The notes under the pieces: generated by a model
Told to the model about the DNA's origin: nothing
Database searches by the model: none
What the model saw: only the letters and a program-made list of their open reading frames with translations
Made by a program: the position numbers and the translations under genes
Part shown: one piece after another, positions 34,246-42,179 of the stretch
Layout: the number at the start of each line of letters is the position of its first letter
Position numbering within the stretch: position 1 is the first letter of the stretch
Assembly: GCF_028289855.1 (NCBI RefSeq)
Contig: NZ_JAQGKZ010000118.1
Coordinates: 1 to 49,339 of the forward strand
Length of the DNA: 49,339 nt
Source: Sphingomonas bacterium
Lineage (GTDB): Bacteria; Pseudomonadota; Alphaproteobacteria; Sphingomonadales; Sphingomonadaceae
Reading direction: 5' to 3'

Positions 34246-34562
34246 TATACGACGTGGAGCATCGTCGGATCGGTCAGCTTTATCAGATGCCCAAGTACCT
34301 GAAGCATCTGCATGGCCGCTATGCCCATCGGCCAATAACGATTGGCCCGAAAAGCAATCGCCAGCATGAGGACGAGCATCACTACGTCGACCGTCAGGAT
34401 GCCCCACTGCACGCCGCGCCACGGATTCGGCGTGTAGGCCGCTATGCTCAGCGGTGAGCTCGCCAGAAAGATAACGGCGACAAAGCGCTCGGGTTGTCCG
34501 CCACGCCATAAGGCATAGGCGCACGACCCGAGCCACAGGAAGGCGAACAGGAAAAAGATCAT
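34113..34562 (-). CDS. Small integral membrane protein, function unknown
   Basis: A 149-residue protein with four or five hydrophobic helices (MIFFLFAFLWLGSCAYALW; FVAVIFLASSPLSIAAY; ILTVDVVMLVLMLAIAF; a weaker one before VVYWVSAVVWAYPMLLLLLL) and a short basic tail. No family is recognised. Its 3' end overlaps the RadC-type reading frame by up to 130 bases, depending on the RadC start, in a different frame. The hydrophobic periodicity supports this frame as real coding sequence. Start at ATG 34562; the longer upstream frame is arginine/serine-rich and antisense-like. Confidence 0.62.
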   Translation of the reverse strand: MIFFLFAFLWLGSCAYALWRGGQPERFVAVIFLASSPLSIAAYTPNPWRGVQWGILTVDVVMLVLMLAIAFRANRYWPMGIAAMQMLQVLGHLIKLTDPTMLHVVYWVSAVVWAYPMLLLLLLGTVRHHNRVKRLGPEPSWSKSSPPSG

Positions 34563-34602
34563 CCACGCTGTCGACCATCGCTTCCGGGTTCCGTCAAGGC
34601 GA

Positions 34603-34971
34603 TCAGGCGACGCGGCGGAGCGGCGCGGCCTTCGGCTTGATGGCCTCTTCGACCGTATAGCAGGGCCAGCCTGGACCCCATTCCTCTGCTGTCGCGCCGA
34701 GCATCTTGGCGGTGCGGCCATATTCCTTGTGTGCCTCGCCGAGCAGGCGGCGGGTGTCGACGTTGGCGGTCAGCGCCTCGGTGAGTCTGGCAAGTGCCGA
34801 TTGAGCGGCGAAGGCGGGCAGCTTGGCGTCGGCATATTGCTCGATCGTCGTCGCCATCAGCTTCGACAGCGCGACGATCGATCCGTCGACGTCGCGCTCG
34901 GCGTCCAGAACGGCGGCGGAAACCGCCAGGATATTGGCATAACAAGGATGGTTGGTCGGATCGACGCGCAT
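34603..34971 (-). CDS. Conserved-looking hypothetical protein
   Basis: A 122-residue soluble, mostly helical protein without a recognisable domain. Helices can be traced at about residues 12-27, 30-50 and 58-85. The tail is basic and Pro/Ala-rich (EAIKPKAAPLRRVA). A GGAGG ribosome site six bases before ATG 34971 supports this start. It precedes the small membrane protein gene by 40 bases in the same direction, so it probably belongs to the same transcript as the RadC-type and receiver genes. Function unknown. Confidence 0.7.
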   Translation of the reverse strand: MRVDPTNHPCYANILAVSAAVLDAERDVDGSIVALSKLMATTIEQYADAKLPAFAAQSALARLTEALTANVDTRRLLGEAHKEYGRTAKMLGATAEEWGPGWPCYTVEEAIKPKAAPLRRVA

Positions 34972-35038
34972 AGAGCCTCCACCGCGCCGAGCGATGCGGC
35001 ACGTTCGGTTGAAAGGATGCAGCGTCGTTACGAAGTCG

Positions 35039-35602
35039 TTACGAAAGCGATCGGAGGAATGTCGCCAGACCATAGAGTGCGCCAACCCCGGCGCTGACCA
35101 CGAAAAAGGCAAAGCCGATTATCACGGTGGCAGCCAGGATTAGAACTCCTCGGGTCGTTGTCGATAAGTCACTCGGTCTCGCCCCCTCGATCACGTCCCG
35201 GAGTATGTCGGACCAGCTGGCCCGCGCCGAGACGTTACCGAAGCGCCGCTGATCGAGGACGGCGTCGTGCAAATCTGGGGAGAGGTGCCGTCGGTCGCCC
35301 TCGATCGCCGTCGACCATGACGGGTGACGAGAGGCGGCCGCCAGCCCCAGATTTTCGTATGCGAAATTCTGGGGGCCGGGGTTTTCGGGGGTAATCCCCG
35401 CTTCATGCTCGGCGAACAGCAAGGCCGCATGCTTGCGGTCGCGCGCGCCGAGCTTGACCTTGGCGGTGCCGAGATAGGCGTCGACCGTGCCTGTCGCGAT
35501 ACCGAGATCGCGGGCGATCTCGCCCGATCCCTGCAACGCGCGCACGCCGCGCAGGCAATCGCGCTCGCGCGGCGTCAGGGAAGCGAAGGCGGCGTCGTTC
35601 AT
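35039..35602 (-). CDS. LuxR-type HTH protein with C-terminal membrane segment
   Basis: A 187-residue protein in inverted order compared with most regulators. The LuxR/GerE helix-turn-helix is at the N-terminus (LTPRERDCLRGVRALQGSGEI, then DLGIATGTVDAYLGTAKVKLGA). A variable, polar middle region follows. The C-terminus has one or two hydrophobic helices (GVLILAATVIIGFAFFVV and following), so it should be membrane-anchored. Such small HTH-TM proteins recur in sphingomonads. ATG 35602 is chosen; ATG 35611 is three codons earlier. It is upstream of the hypothetical/membrane/RadC/receiver genes by 67 bases and may control or belong to that set. Confidence 0.75.
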   Translation of the reverse strand: MNDAAFASLTPRERDCLRGVRALQGSGEIARDLGIATGTVDAYLGTAKVKLGARDRKHAALLFAEHEAGITPENPGPQNFAYENLGLAAASRHPSWSTAIEGDRRHLSPDLHDAVLDQRRFGNVSARASWSDILRDVIEGARPSDLSTTTRGVLILAATVIIGFAFFVVSAGVGALYGLATFLRSLS

Positions 35603-35713
35603 GCCGTGCATTAAACCATGTTTTTGGGGCGAATCACAGATGAGTCGGTTGCAAGGGCGATTTTTGCGCGCGCGGCGCTCAGGCACCGCCAGTCGTTCGC
35701 GCCTGGAGGCTTG

Positions 35714-35730
35714 AAATAGCGTCGCTATTT
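35714..35730 (-). terminator. Possible terminator after tRNA-Pro
   Basis: AAATAGCG and CGCTATTT form an eight-bp stem with a one-base loop, 16 bases beyond the tRNA 3' end on the minus strand. The one-base loop and lack of a longer T-run make it weak evidence. Confidence 0.3.
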
Positions 35731-35746
35731 TGCGTCCAGCGCGAAT

Positions 35747-35823
35747 TGGTCGGGGCGACAGGATTCGAACCTGCGACCCCCACACCCCCAGTGTGATGCG
35801 CTACCAGGCTGCGCTACGCCCCG
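35747..35823 (-). tRNA. tRNA-Pro (anticodon GGG)
   Basis: A 77-nt cloverleaf on the minus strand. The acceptor stem CGGGGCG pairs with CGCCCCG, followed by discriminator A and a genome-encoded CCA. The D-arm contains AGCCTGGTA, the anticodon loop is CTGGGGG (anticodon GGG) on a TCACA/TGTGG stem, and the T-arm is GCAGG-TTCGAAT-CCTGT. It reads CCC (and CCU by wobble) proline codons. It stands alone between the LuxR-type gene and yajC. No integrase or duplicated 3' end is visible nearby. Confidence 0.96.
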
Positions 35824-36021
35824 ACCAGGCGGGAACGGGCCGCAGGGGCCGATCCCGAAGCGCGGGCCTCTAGGCGGTTGGGTCAAACGATGCAAGCACA
35901 TGGCGGCGGCCCGATTGCCCCCGCGCCATGTTGCGTGGGCGGGCGCATGGTGATAGCGCGCGGCGCTTGACGCTGGCGCCCCGTTTTCGGTGGCGCGGGC
36001 AACGCCCAAATCAGGACGACC

Positions 36022-36369
36022 ATGCTCATTCCATCCGCTTACGCCCAGGCCGCCGGTGCCACCGGTTCCAGTCCCGACATGTTCGGAGGGCTGGCCTCGA
36101 CCTTCCTGCCGTTGATCCTCGTTTTCGTCGCCTTCTATTTCCTGATGCTGCGTCCGCAGCAGCAGCGCGTGAAGGCGCTGCAGAACGCGCTCGGCAATCT
36201 GAAGAAGAACGACCAGGTCATCACCTCGGGCGGGATTCTGGGCAAGGTCGTCAAGGTCGACGACCAATATGTCGAACTGGAAATCGCGCCGACCGTGAAG
36301 ATCAAGGTGGTGCGCGGAACGATCAGCGAAGTGCTGAGCCCGACATCGGCCAAGCCGGCGAACGACTGA
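36022..36369 (+). CDS. yajC: Preprotein translocase subunit YajC
   Basis: A 115-residue inner-membrane protein with one span (LPLILVFVAFYFLML) followed by the hallmark RPQQQRVKALQNAL and a small cytoplasmic beta domain (VITSGGILGKVVKVDD). It joins SecDF and YidC as an accessory complex of the Sec translocon. Its TGA overlaps the secD ATG (TGATG). The Ala/Gln-rich N-terminus before the span is short and normal. The 198-base upstream region, after the tRNA, must hold the operon promoter, but I see no clear boxes. Confidence 0.95.
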   Translation: MLIPSAYAQAAGATGSSPDMFGGLASTFLPLILVFVAFYFLMLRPQQQRVKALQNALGNLKKNDQVITSGGILGKVVKVDDQYVELEIAPTVKIKVVRGTISEVLSPTSAKPAND

Positions 36370-38036
36370 TGCTCGATTTCCCGCGTTGGAAGGTGCTGTC
36401 GATCATCGGCTTCCTGGCCGCGCTGTGCGCGCTGGCCATTCCCAGCATGTTGCCCGAAAGCACCGTCGCGAACTGGCCGGTCCATCCGCGCATCAATCTG
36501 GGGCTCGACCTGGCCGGCGGCAGCTATCTGTTGCTCGAGGCCAATACCGACGATCTGATCGTTCAGCGGCTCGGCGCGAAGAAGGTGGAAGTCGCGACCG
36601 ACATGCGCCGCGCCAAGATCGGCATCGGCGACATTTCGACCGACGGCGGCAAGGTCACCTTCATGCTGCGCGACATCACCCGGCTTGAGGATGCGCGCCA
36701 GTTGCTGTCGCAACATACTAACGGCGTCGGCAATACCGGCCAGCGCGACTGGGACATCGCGGTCATCAATTCATCGACCTTCACGGTGACCCCGACCAAG
36801 GCCGGGATCGACTATGCGATCGAGCAGGCGATGGACGGCGCGACCGAAGTTGTCCGCCGCCGCATCGATTCGCTCGGCACGCGTGAGCCGACGATCATCA
36901 AGCAGGGATCGACGCGGATCGTCGTCCAGGTGCCGGGGCTGCAGGATCCCACCGCGCTCAAGGCGCTCCTCGGCAAGACCGCCAAGCTCGAATTCAAGCT
37001 GGTCGATACCAATGCCGATGCTGCGCAACTCGCCAAGGGCATCGCGCCGATCGGCGACCAGGTGTTGCCGTATCCCGACGCGGCGAGATTCACCGCGCCG
37101 TATATCGGACGGCTCGCCCAGCCGATGACCTCGCCGTTCGATTCGAAGGTGACCTGGCCCGCCCAGACCCCGGTGATCGCGGTGCGCGACGAAGCGATCA
37201 TCACCGGCAGCGATTTGACCGATGCCCGCGCGGAGACCGATTCGGAAAATCCCGGCGGCTGGGTGGTCGGGTTCCAGTTCAACACGCAGGGCGGGAAGAA
37301 CTTCGCCAAGGTGACGCAGGTCAACGTCGGCAAGCCGTTCGCGATCATCCTCGACAACAGCGTCATCTCCGCGCCCAACATCGAGACGCCGATTCTGGGC
37401 GGTGCAGGCCGGATCACCGGCGGGTTCGACGCCAAGAGCTCGAACGATCTGGCGATTCAGCTCAAGTCGGGCGCGCTTCCCGTGGCGCTCAAGGTGATCG
37501 AGGAACGCACCGTCGGCCCCGACCTCGGCAAGGATTCGATCAATGCCGGGATCAAGGCATCGATCATCGCGGTGGTGCTGATCGTGCTCTTCATGCTGGT
37601 GACCTATGGCCGGTTCGGCATCTATGCTAACTGGGCGGTGGTCATCAACGTGCTGGTGATCATGGGCGTGCTCGCGCTGATCAACGGCACGCTGACCTTG
37701 CCGGGCATCGCCGGGTTCGTGCTGACGATCGGCACCGCGGTCGATGCCAACGTGCTGATCAACGAACGTATCCGTGAAGAGCGACGACGCGGGCGCAGCG
37801 TCGTCCAGGCGGTCGAGCTCGGCTATAAGGAGGCCAGCCGAACGATCTTCGAGGCCAACATGACCCACGCCATTACCGGCGTGATCATGTTCCTGCTCGG
37901 CTCGGGCCCGATCAAGGGGTTCGCGGTCGTGCTGCTGATCGGCATCTGTACATCGGTGTTCACCGCGGTGACCTTTACACGGATGCTCGTCGTCCTCTGG
38001 CTGCGGAAGAATCGTCCGCAGACCATCAATATTTAA
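36369..38036 (+). CDS. secD: Protein translocase subunit SecD
   Basis: A 555-residue RND-family membrane protein. There is one N-terminal span (WKVLSIIGFLAALCALAIP), then a large periplasmic domain starting at INLGLDLAGGSYLLLE with the P1 segments TEVVRRRIDSLGTREP and LAIQLKSGALPV. Five C-terminal spans follow, with the conserved TIGTAVDANVLINERIREE motif. It uses the proton gradient to pull secreted proteins through SecYEG from the periplasmic side. The start is set by the overlap with yajC. SecF is encoded 15 bases downstream. Confidence 0.96.
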   Translation: MLDFPRWKVLSIIGFLAALCALAIPSMLPESTVANWPVHPRINLGLDLAGGSYLLLEANTDDLIVQRLGAKKVEVATDMRRAKIGIGDISTDGGKVTFMLRDITRLEDARQLLSQHTNGVGNTGQRDWDIAVINSSTFTVTPTKAGIDYAIEQAMDGATEVVRRRIDSLGTREPTIIKQGSTRIVVQVPGLQDPTALKALLGKTAKLEFKLVDTNADAAQLAKGIAPIGDQVLPYPDAARFTAPYIGRLAQPMTSPFDSKVTWPAQTPVIAVRDEAIITGSDLTDARAETDSENPGGWVVGFQFNTQGGKNFAKVTQVNVGKPFAIILDNSVISAPNIETPILGGAGRITGGFDAKSSNDLAIQLKSGALPVALKVIEERTVGPDLGKDSINAGIKASIIAVVLIVLFMLVTYGRFGIYANWAVVINVLVIMGVLALINGTLTLPGIAGFVLTIGTAVDANVLINERIREERRRGRSVVQAVELGYKEASRTIFEANMTHAITGVIMFLLGSGPIKGFAVVLLIGICTSVFTAVTFTRMLVVLWLRKNRPQTINI

Positions 38037-38051
38037 GGGGCCGCCAGCATC

Positions 38052-39029
38052 ATGCGCCTGCTCAAGATCGTTCCCGACAATACCAATATCGACTTCGTCC
38101 GCCTGCGCTTCTGGGCGTTTGGGCTGACCACGCTGCTGACCCTCGCGGCGGTCGCGCTGATGCCGCTCAAGGGTCTCAACTTCGGCGTCGATTTCGTCGG
38201 CGGGATCATGATCGAGGAAAGTTTCGCGACCGCGCCCGACCAGAACAAGGTGCGATCGGTGATCGACAATCTGGGGTTCGGCGATGCGCAGCTCCAGACC
38301 GTCGGCGGCCCGACCACACTCTCGATCCGCCTGCCGCGTCCCGAAACCGGCGACTCGGCGGCAACGAACAAGGTGGTCGAAGCGGTCAAGGCCGCGCTGA
38401 CGGCGAACTTCGCCGGCGCCAAATTTTCGAAGCAGGACGCCGTGTCGGGCAAGGTATCGGGCGAACTCGTCCAGAGGGGGCTGCTCGCCGTCGTGCTCGC
38501 GGTGATCGGCATCTGTCTGTTCGCGATCTTCCGCTTCGAATGGCAGTTCGGCGTATCGACCGGGGTCGCGATCATGCACGACGTGCTGATGACGCTGGGC
38601 TTCTTCGCGCTGACCCAGTTCGAATTCGACCTCAACATCGTCGCGGCGGTGCTGACCATCATCAGTTACTCAATCAACGACAAGATCGTGATCGACGACC
38701 GCATCCGCGAGAATATGCGCCGATACCGCAAGATGGACATGCGCGAGATCATCAACCTGAGCGTCAACGAGACGCTGCCGCGCACGGTGATGACGTCGCT
38801 GACCATTTTGCTGGCGCTGTTCGCGCTGCTGATCTTCGGCGGGCACGTGCTGCGCGGTTTCACCGCGGCGATGATCCTGGGCGTTTTCGTCGGGACCTAT
38901 TCGTCGATCTACGTGTCGTCGTCGCTGCTCATCACGCTGGGTCTCCGCGCCGAGCCGATCGCCAGCGACAAGCCGCTCAAGGCTAGCATGGCCGGCAATG
39001 CCGAGCGGGTCGGCCCCAAGGACATTTGA
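38052..39029 (+). CDS. secF: Protein translocase subunit SecF
   Basis: A 325-residue partner of SecD with six spans. The first span is followed by the motif LNFGVDFVGGIMIE. A small periplasmic domain comes next, and the C-terminal block has the SecF motif INDKIVIDDRIRENMR, with the conserved VNETLPRTVMTSLT after it. Normal length. The final TGA overlaps the ATG of the Mth938-like gene (TGATG). Confidence 0.96.
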   Translation: MRLLKIVPDNTNIDFVRLRFWAFGLTTLLTLAAVALMPLKGLNFGVDFVGGIMIEESFATAPDQNKVRSVIDNLGFGDAQLQTVGGPTTLSIRLPRPETGDSAATNKVVEAVKAALTANFAGAKFSKQDAVSGKVSGELVQRGLLAVVLAVIGICLFAIFRFEWQFGVSTGVAIMHDVLMTLGFFALTQFEFDLNIVAAVLTIISYSINDKIVIDDRIRENMRRYRKMDMREIINLSVNETLPRTVMTSLTILLALFALLIFGGHVLRGFTAAMILGVFVGTYSSIYVSSSLLITLGLRAEPIASDKPLKASMAGNAERVGPKDI

Positions 39030-39403
39030 TGCGCATGGACCGCGACCGCGCCGACGGGCCGGTCGTGTCCGGGATGTCGGCCGCGGGGTTTCGCGTCGAT
39101 GACAATATCTATCGCGCGCTCGCGATCACGCCGCTGCGCGCCGATGCGTGGTCGCCACCGCCGATCGAGGCGTTGGACGAAGCGGCGCTGACGCTGGTGC
39201 TGGCGCTCGATCCGCCGCCGGAATTCGTCCTGCTCGGTACCGGCGCTGCCCTGGTCCGCCCGCCAGCCGCGCTCGTCCGTGCGCTCGAAGTGCGGCGGAT
39301 CGGGATCGAGGCGATGGACAGCCGGGCCGCCGCGCGCGCCTGGGGCATGCTGCGCGGCGAGGGGCGATGGATTGCCGGGGCTTTATATCCGATCGAGGCT
39401 TGA
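39029..39403 (+). CDS. Mth938-like domain-containing protein (DUF498 / NDUFAF3-like)
   Basis: A 124-residue soluble protein of the Mth938 fold. The core pattern is visible: a beta strand PEFVLLGTGAALVRPPAALVR followed by IGIEAMDSRAAARAWGMLRGEG. Eukaryotic relatives (NDUFAF3) assist assembly of respiratory complex I. In alphaproteobacteria the gene often follows secF, as here, and a role in membrane-protein assembly has been suggested from that. Start at ATG 39029, overlapping the secF stop. The biochemical role is not known. Confidence 0.85.
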   Translation: MRMDRDRADGPVVSGMSAAGFRVDDNIYRALAITPLRADAWSPPPIEALDEAALTLVLALDPPPEFVLLGTGAALVRPPAALVRALEVRRIGIEAMDSRAAARAWGMLRGEGRWIAGALYPIEA

Positions 39404-39459
39404 TCCGCCCGCAGCGGTGGATAGTCTGTGACCGAATCCGGTTTGGGGGGAGAGCGTCG

Positions 39460-40680
39460 ATGAAATATCTGCTGACCATGGGTGCGTTGCTGGCCGCCGC
39501 GCCGGTTGCCGCGCAAACCGCGCCGCCGGCGCCGATGCCCGCGCCGCCCGCGCCACCCCAGGTCTTCGCACCGATCCCCGCGCCCGATTACAATAGCGAC
39601 GCGGGCTGGCTGTGCCGTCCCGGCCGCAAGGACGCCTGCGCGGTCGATCAGAACGTCACCGTCATCGCCGCCACCGGCAAGGCGAAGATCGTCAAGTTCA
39701 GGGCCGATCCGGTGCCGCTCTACGACTGTTTCTACGTCTATCCGACCGTCTCGCTCGACGCGTCGCCGAACAGCGACCTCAATATCGGTCCCGAGGAAAA
39801 GGCGGTTGCGGCATCGCAAGCCGCGCGCTTTGCGGCGAAATGTCGCGTGTTCGCACCGATGTATCGCCAGGTTACGCTGACCGCGTTGCGCGACCTGATG
39901 GCGGGCAAGGCCACCACCGCCGACCGCAAGCTCGCCTATCTCGACGTCGAGGCGGCGTGGCGCAATTATCTCGACCGCGACAATGGCGGCCGCGGCGTCG
40001 TGCTGATCGGGCATAGCCAGGGCGCCGGCATCCTCAAGCAATTGGTCGCCGGGGTGATCGAGCAGAACGCCGACCAGCGCCGCAAGATGATCGCGGCGTA
40101 TCTGATCGGGACCAATGTCGCGGTGCCGCCGGGCGGCGATGTCGGGGGCGATTTCCAGCGCGTCAAATTGTGCAAGTCGGTGCAGCAATTCGGCTGCGTG
40201 GTGACCTACACCAGCTTCCGCGCCGATTCGCCGCCGCCCGAAAACAGCCGCTTCGCGCGCGTTGCCGACAAGCCCGGCATGGTCGCGGCCTGCACCAACC
40301 CCGCTGCGCTCGGCGGCGGCAAGGCGGTGACCGACGCGATCTTCGGCACCAAGGGCGCGGGGCTCGCCAGCGCGCCGATGGGACCGTGGACGACCGACAA
40401 TGCGCCGGTGACGACGCCGTTCGTGTCGGTTCCCGGGCTGATCTCGGCCGAATGCGTGTCGAACGGCGGGTTCACGTACCTCGCTGTGACGGTCAACGCC
40501 GACCCCAAGGACCCGCGCACCGACACGGTCGTCGGCGATGTCGTGGTCAACGGCACGATCCTCAAGGATTGGGGGCTCCATTTGATCGACATGCCGGTCG
40601 AGATGGGCAATCTGGTCGGTATCAGCGAATATCAGGCCGCCGCGTGGCGCGGCATCCCGATGAAGGAACCGAAGAAATAA
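39460..40680 (+). CDS. Secreted DUF3089 alpha/beta-hydrolase-like protein
   Basis: A 406-residue protein with a signal peptide (MKYLLTMGALLAAAPVAAQ) and a Pro/Ala-rich linker, then the DUF3089 domain: DCFYVYPTVSLD near residue 90, the nucleophile Ser186 in VVLIGHSQGAGIL, and a later EMGNLVGI C-terminal part. The GHSQG elbow identifies it as a serine hydrolase, probably a periplasmic or exported lipase/esterase. The start is ATG 39460; a GGGGGGAGAG stretch lies upstream. It is separated from the Mth938-like gene by 56 bases, so co-transcription is possible. Substrate unknown. Confidence 0.85.
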   Translation: MKYLLTMGALLAAAPVAAQTAPPAPMPAPPAPPQVFAPIPAPDYNSDAGWLCRPGRKDACAVDQNVTVIAATGKAKIVKFRADPVPLYDCFYVYPTVSLDASPNSDLNIGPEEKAVAASQAARFAAKCRVFAPMYRQVTLTALRDLMAGKATTADRKLAYLDVEAAWRNYLDRDNGGRGVVLIGHSQGAGILKQLVAGVIEQNADQRRKMIAAYLIGTNVAVPPGGDVGGDFQRVKLCKSVQQFGCVVTYTSFRADSPPPENSRFARVADKPGMVAACTNPAALGGGKAVTDAIFGTKGAGLASAPMGPWTTDNAPVTTPFVSVPGLISAECVSNGGFTYLAVTVNADPKDPRTDTVVGDVVVNGTILKDWGLHLIDMPVEMGNLVGISEYQAAAWRGIPMKEPKK

Positions 40681-40688
40681 AGCAGCTT

Positions 40689-40813
40689 CCCCTCCCTGGA
40701 AGGGAGGGGATCGAGGGGCGGGTGGAAGTAGCGCAATAGGGCGGCGGCAGAGCGGTCGGCTGACGCCTCGCCAAGCCCGGACCCACCCCCAGCCCCTCCC
40801 ACTCAGGGAGGGG
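40689..40813. repeat. Paired inverted-repeat element (REP/BIME-like), type C
   Basis: Outer arms CCCCTCCCTGGAAGGGAGGGG (left) and CCCCTCCCACTCAGGGAGGGG (right) flank inner GGGCGGGTGG/CCACCCCC segments. The right arm contains the last codon and stop of the glycosyltransferase gene on the minus strand. It separates the convergent DUF3089 and glycosyltransferase genes. Confidence 0.72.
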
Positions 40814-41981
40814 AGCTAGATCCCACCAACCCGGCCAGATGCTCATACAGCCCGGCGGTGTTCGCTTCCCAGGTGAAGCGTTCGGCCCCGGCGCGGACCG
40901 TGGCCGGCGGGCTGTGGTCGGCGAGCACCGCGGCGATGCCCGATGCGAAGCCGGCCGGCGAGCGGCCGACGAGACGGCCATAAGCGCGTTCGGTGACGAC
41001 TTCGCTCGCCCCGCCGACGTCGGGGATGACCACCGGCGTACCGCACGCCAGCGCTTCGACCCAGGCATTGGCGAGGCCTTCGTTTTCGGACGCCAACGCC
41101 ATCACGTCGGCCGCCGCGAGCAGCGAAGGCATCTCGCCATGCGGTACCGCGCCGAGCAAGCGAACTTGCTCGCCCAGACCGAGGTCGGCGATCCTGGCTT
41201 CGAGCGCGGGCCGGTATGGCCCTTCGCCCGCAATGATCAGCGTCGCGTTGGGCAACGCTGCGATCGCCTCGATGACGATATCATGCCCCTTGCGCTCGAT
41301 CAGCGCGCCGGTCGAGACGACCAGCGCACCGGGCACCTTCAGCGCCGCCTTGGCCGCGGCGCGGCCGCGCGGCGCGAACTGGCCGAGATCGACCCCGGTG
41401 CGGTGCACGCGAATCCGCTCGGCGGGCATGCCCATCGCGACCATGTCGCGCTTCATCGCGTCGGAGACGGCGAGCAGTCCGTCCGCCGCGCGGCCAGCGT
41501 CGCGCACCTGTCCGGCTGTCGCGGCAGCCATTCCCCAATGGTGAATATCGCTGCCCCGCGCCTTGATCGATACCGGCACGCCGAAGCGCTTGCCGAGCTC
41601 GACCGCGGCCGGGCCGTCGGGGAAGAAGAACGATGTGTCGATCACGTCGAACGGAAAATCGCGACGCAGGTTGGCGAGCATCGGCCCGAGCGCACGGATG
41701 AGCGACGCGACGTGAAAACGCCCCGCGGTCCCCGGCACCGCGAGAAAGCGCGGGCGATAAACATCCACGCCCTTCCACTGTTCGCCGAGCGGCAATTTGG
41801 CGAGCGCGGCATGTTTTCCCCGCAAGCCGAGCGGAAAGGGCGGCAGCCCGACCGGCGCGACGACGCGGAGCTCGACATCCGGATGCGCGGCGAGGCCCAG
41901 CGTCTGGTGCTCGACGAACACCCCGAAATTACGCCGCGTGGCGTCGGGGAACAGCGTCGATAAAGTCAGCACGCGCAGCAT
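40803..41981 (-). CDS. GT4-type glycosyltransferase
   Basis: A 392-residue GT-B-fold transferase. The N-terminal domain starts MLRVLTLSTLFPDATRRNFGVFVE. The C-terminal nucleotide-sugar domain has GALIERKGHDIVIEA, then ALIIAGEGPYRP-like strand and the EX7E-type SENEGLANAWVEALACGTPVV motif, with the two Glu of retaining GT4 enzymes. It adds a sugar in polysaccharide or glycolipid synthesis. Its stop codon lies inside a repeat arm, so the last residues (GSSSPP) may be an acquired tail. manA, which supplies mannose phosphate, lies 198 bases upstream on the same strand. Confidence 0.87.
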   Translation of the reverse strand: MLRVLTLSTLFPDATRRNFGVFVEHQTLGLAAHPDVELRVVAPVGLPPFPLGLRGKHAALAKLPLGEQWKGVDVYRPRFLAVPGTAGRFHVASLIRALGPMLANLRRDFPFDVIDTSFFFPDGPAAVELGKRFGVPVSIKARGSDIHHWGMAAATAGQVRDAGRAADGLLAVSDAMKRDMVAMGMPAERIRVHRTGVDLGQFAPRGRAAAKAALKVPGALVVSTGALIERKGHDIVIEAIAALPNATLIIAGEGPYRPALEARIADLGLGEQVRLLGAVPHGEMPSLLAAADVMALASENEGLANAWVEALACGTPVVIPDVGGASEVVTERAYGRLVGRSPAGFASGIAAVLADHSPPATVRAGAERFTWEANTAGLYEHLAGLVGSSSPP

Positions 41982-42050
41982 CGGGGTTCCTTAGGCGCGG
42001 GGTGGTTAATGGCGGCGTAACCGCCACTGCGGATCGCTCAGCCCCACAAT

Positions 42051-42159
42051 CGTCATCCCCGCAAAAAGCGGGGACCCAGCTTGGAAGGGCGCCACTGACG
42101 CGACCGGCGCTATAATCGGCGGCGTCAGAAGCTGGGTCCCCGCTTTCGCGGGGATGACG
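42051..42159. repeat. Paired inverted-repeat element (REP/BIME-like), type D
   Basis: Arms 42051-42082 and 42129-42159 both carry the GATGAC/GTCATC outer tip with a CCCCGC...GCGGGG hairpin and an AAGCTGGG inner end. The tip loop differs by one or two bases (GCAAAAAGC versus GCGAAAGC). It is closely similar to the element at 31061-31167 and fills the gap between manA and the glycosyltransferase gene. Confidence 0.82.
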
Positions 42160-42179
42160 GTAGTTTGATGGGGTGATGT

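Noticed and set aside
35747..35823. tRNA-Pro as an island insertion site
   Set aside because: No duplicated tRNA 3' end, integrase or compositional change was seen on either side.
36771..38579. 602-residue minus-strand open frame opposite secD/secF
   Set aside because: Antisense artefact; SecD and SecF are complete on the plus strand.
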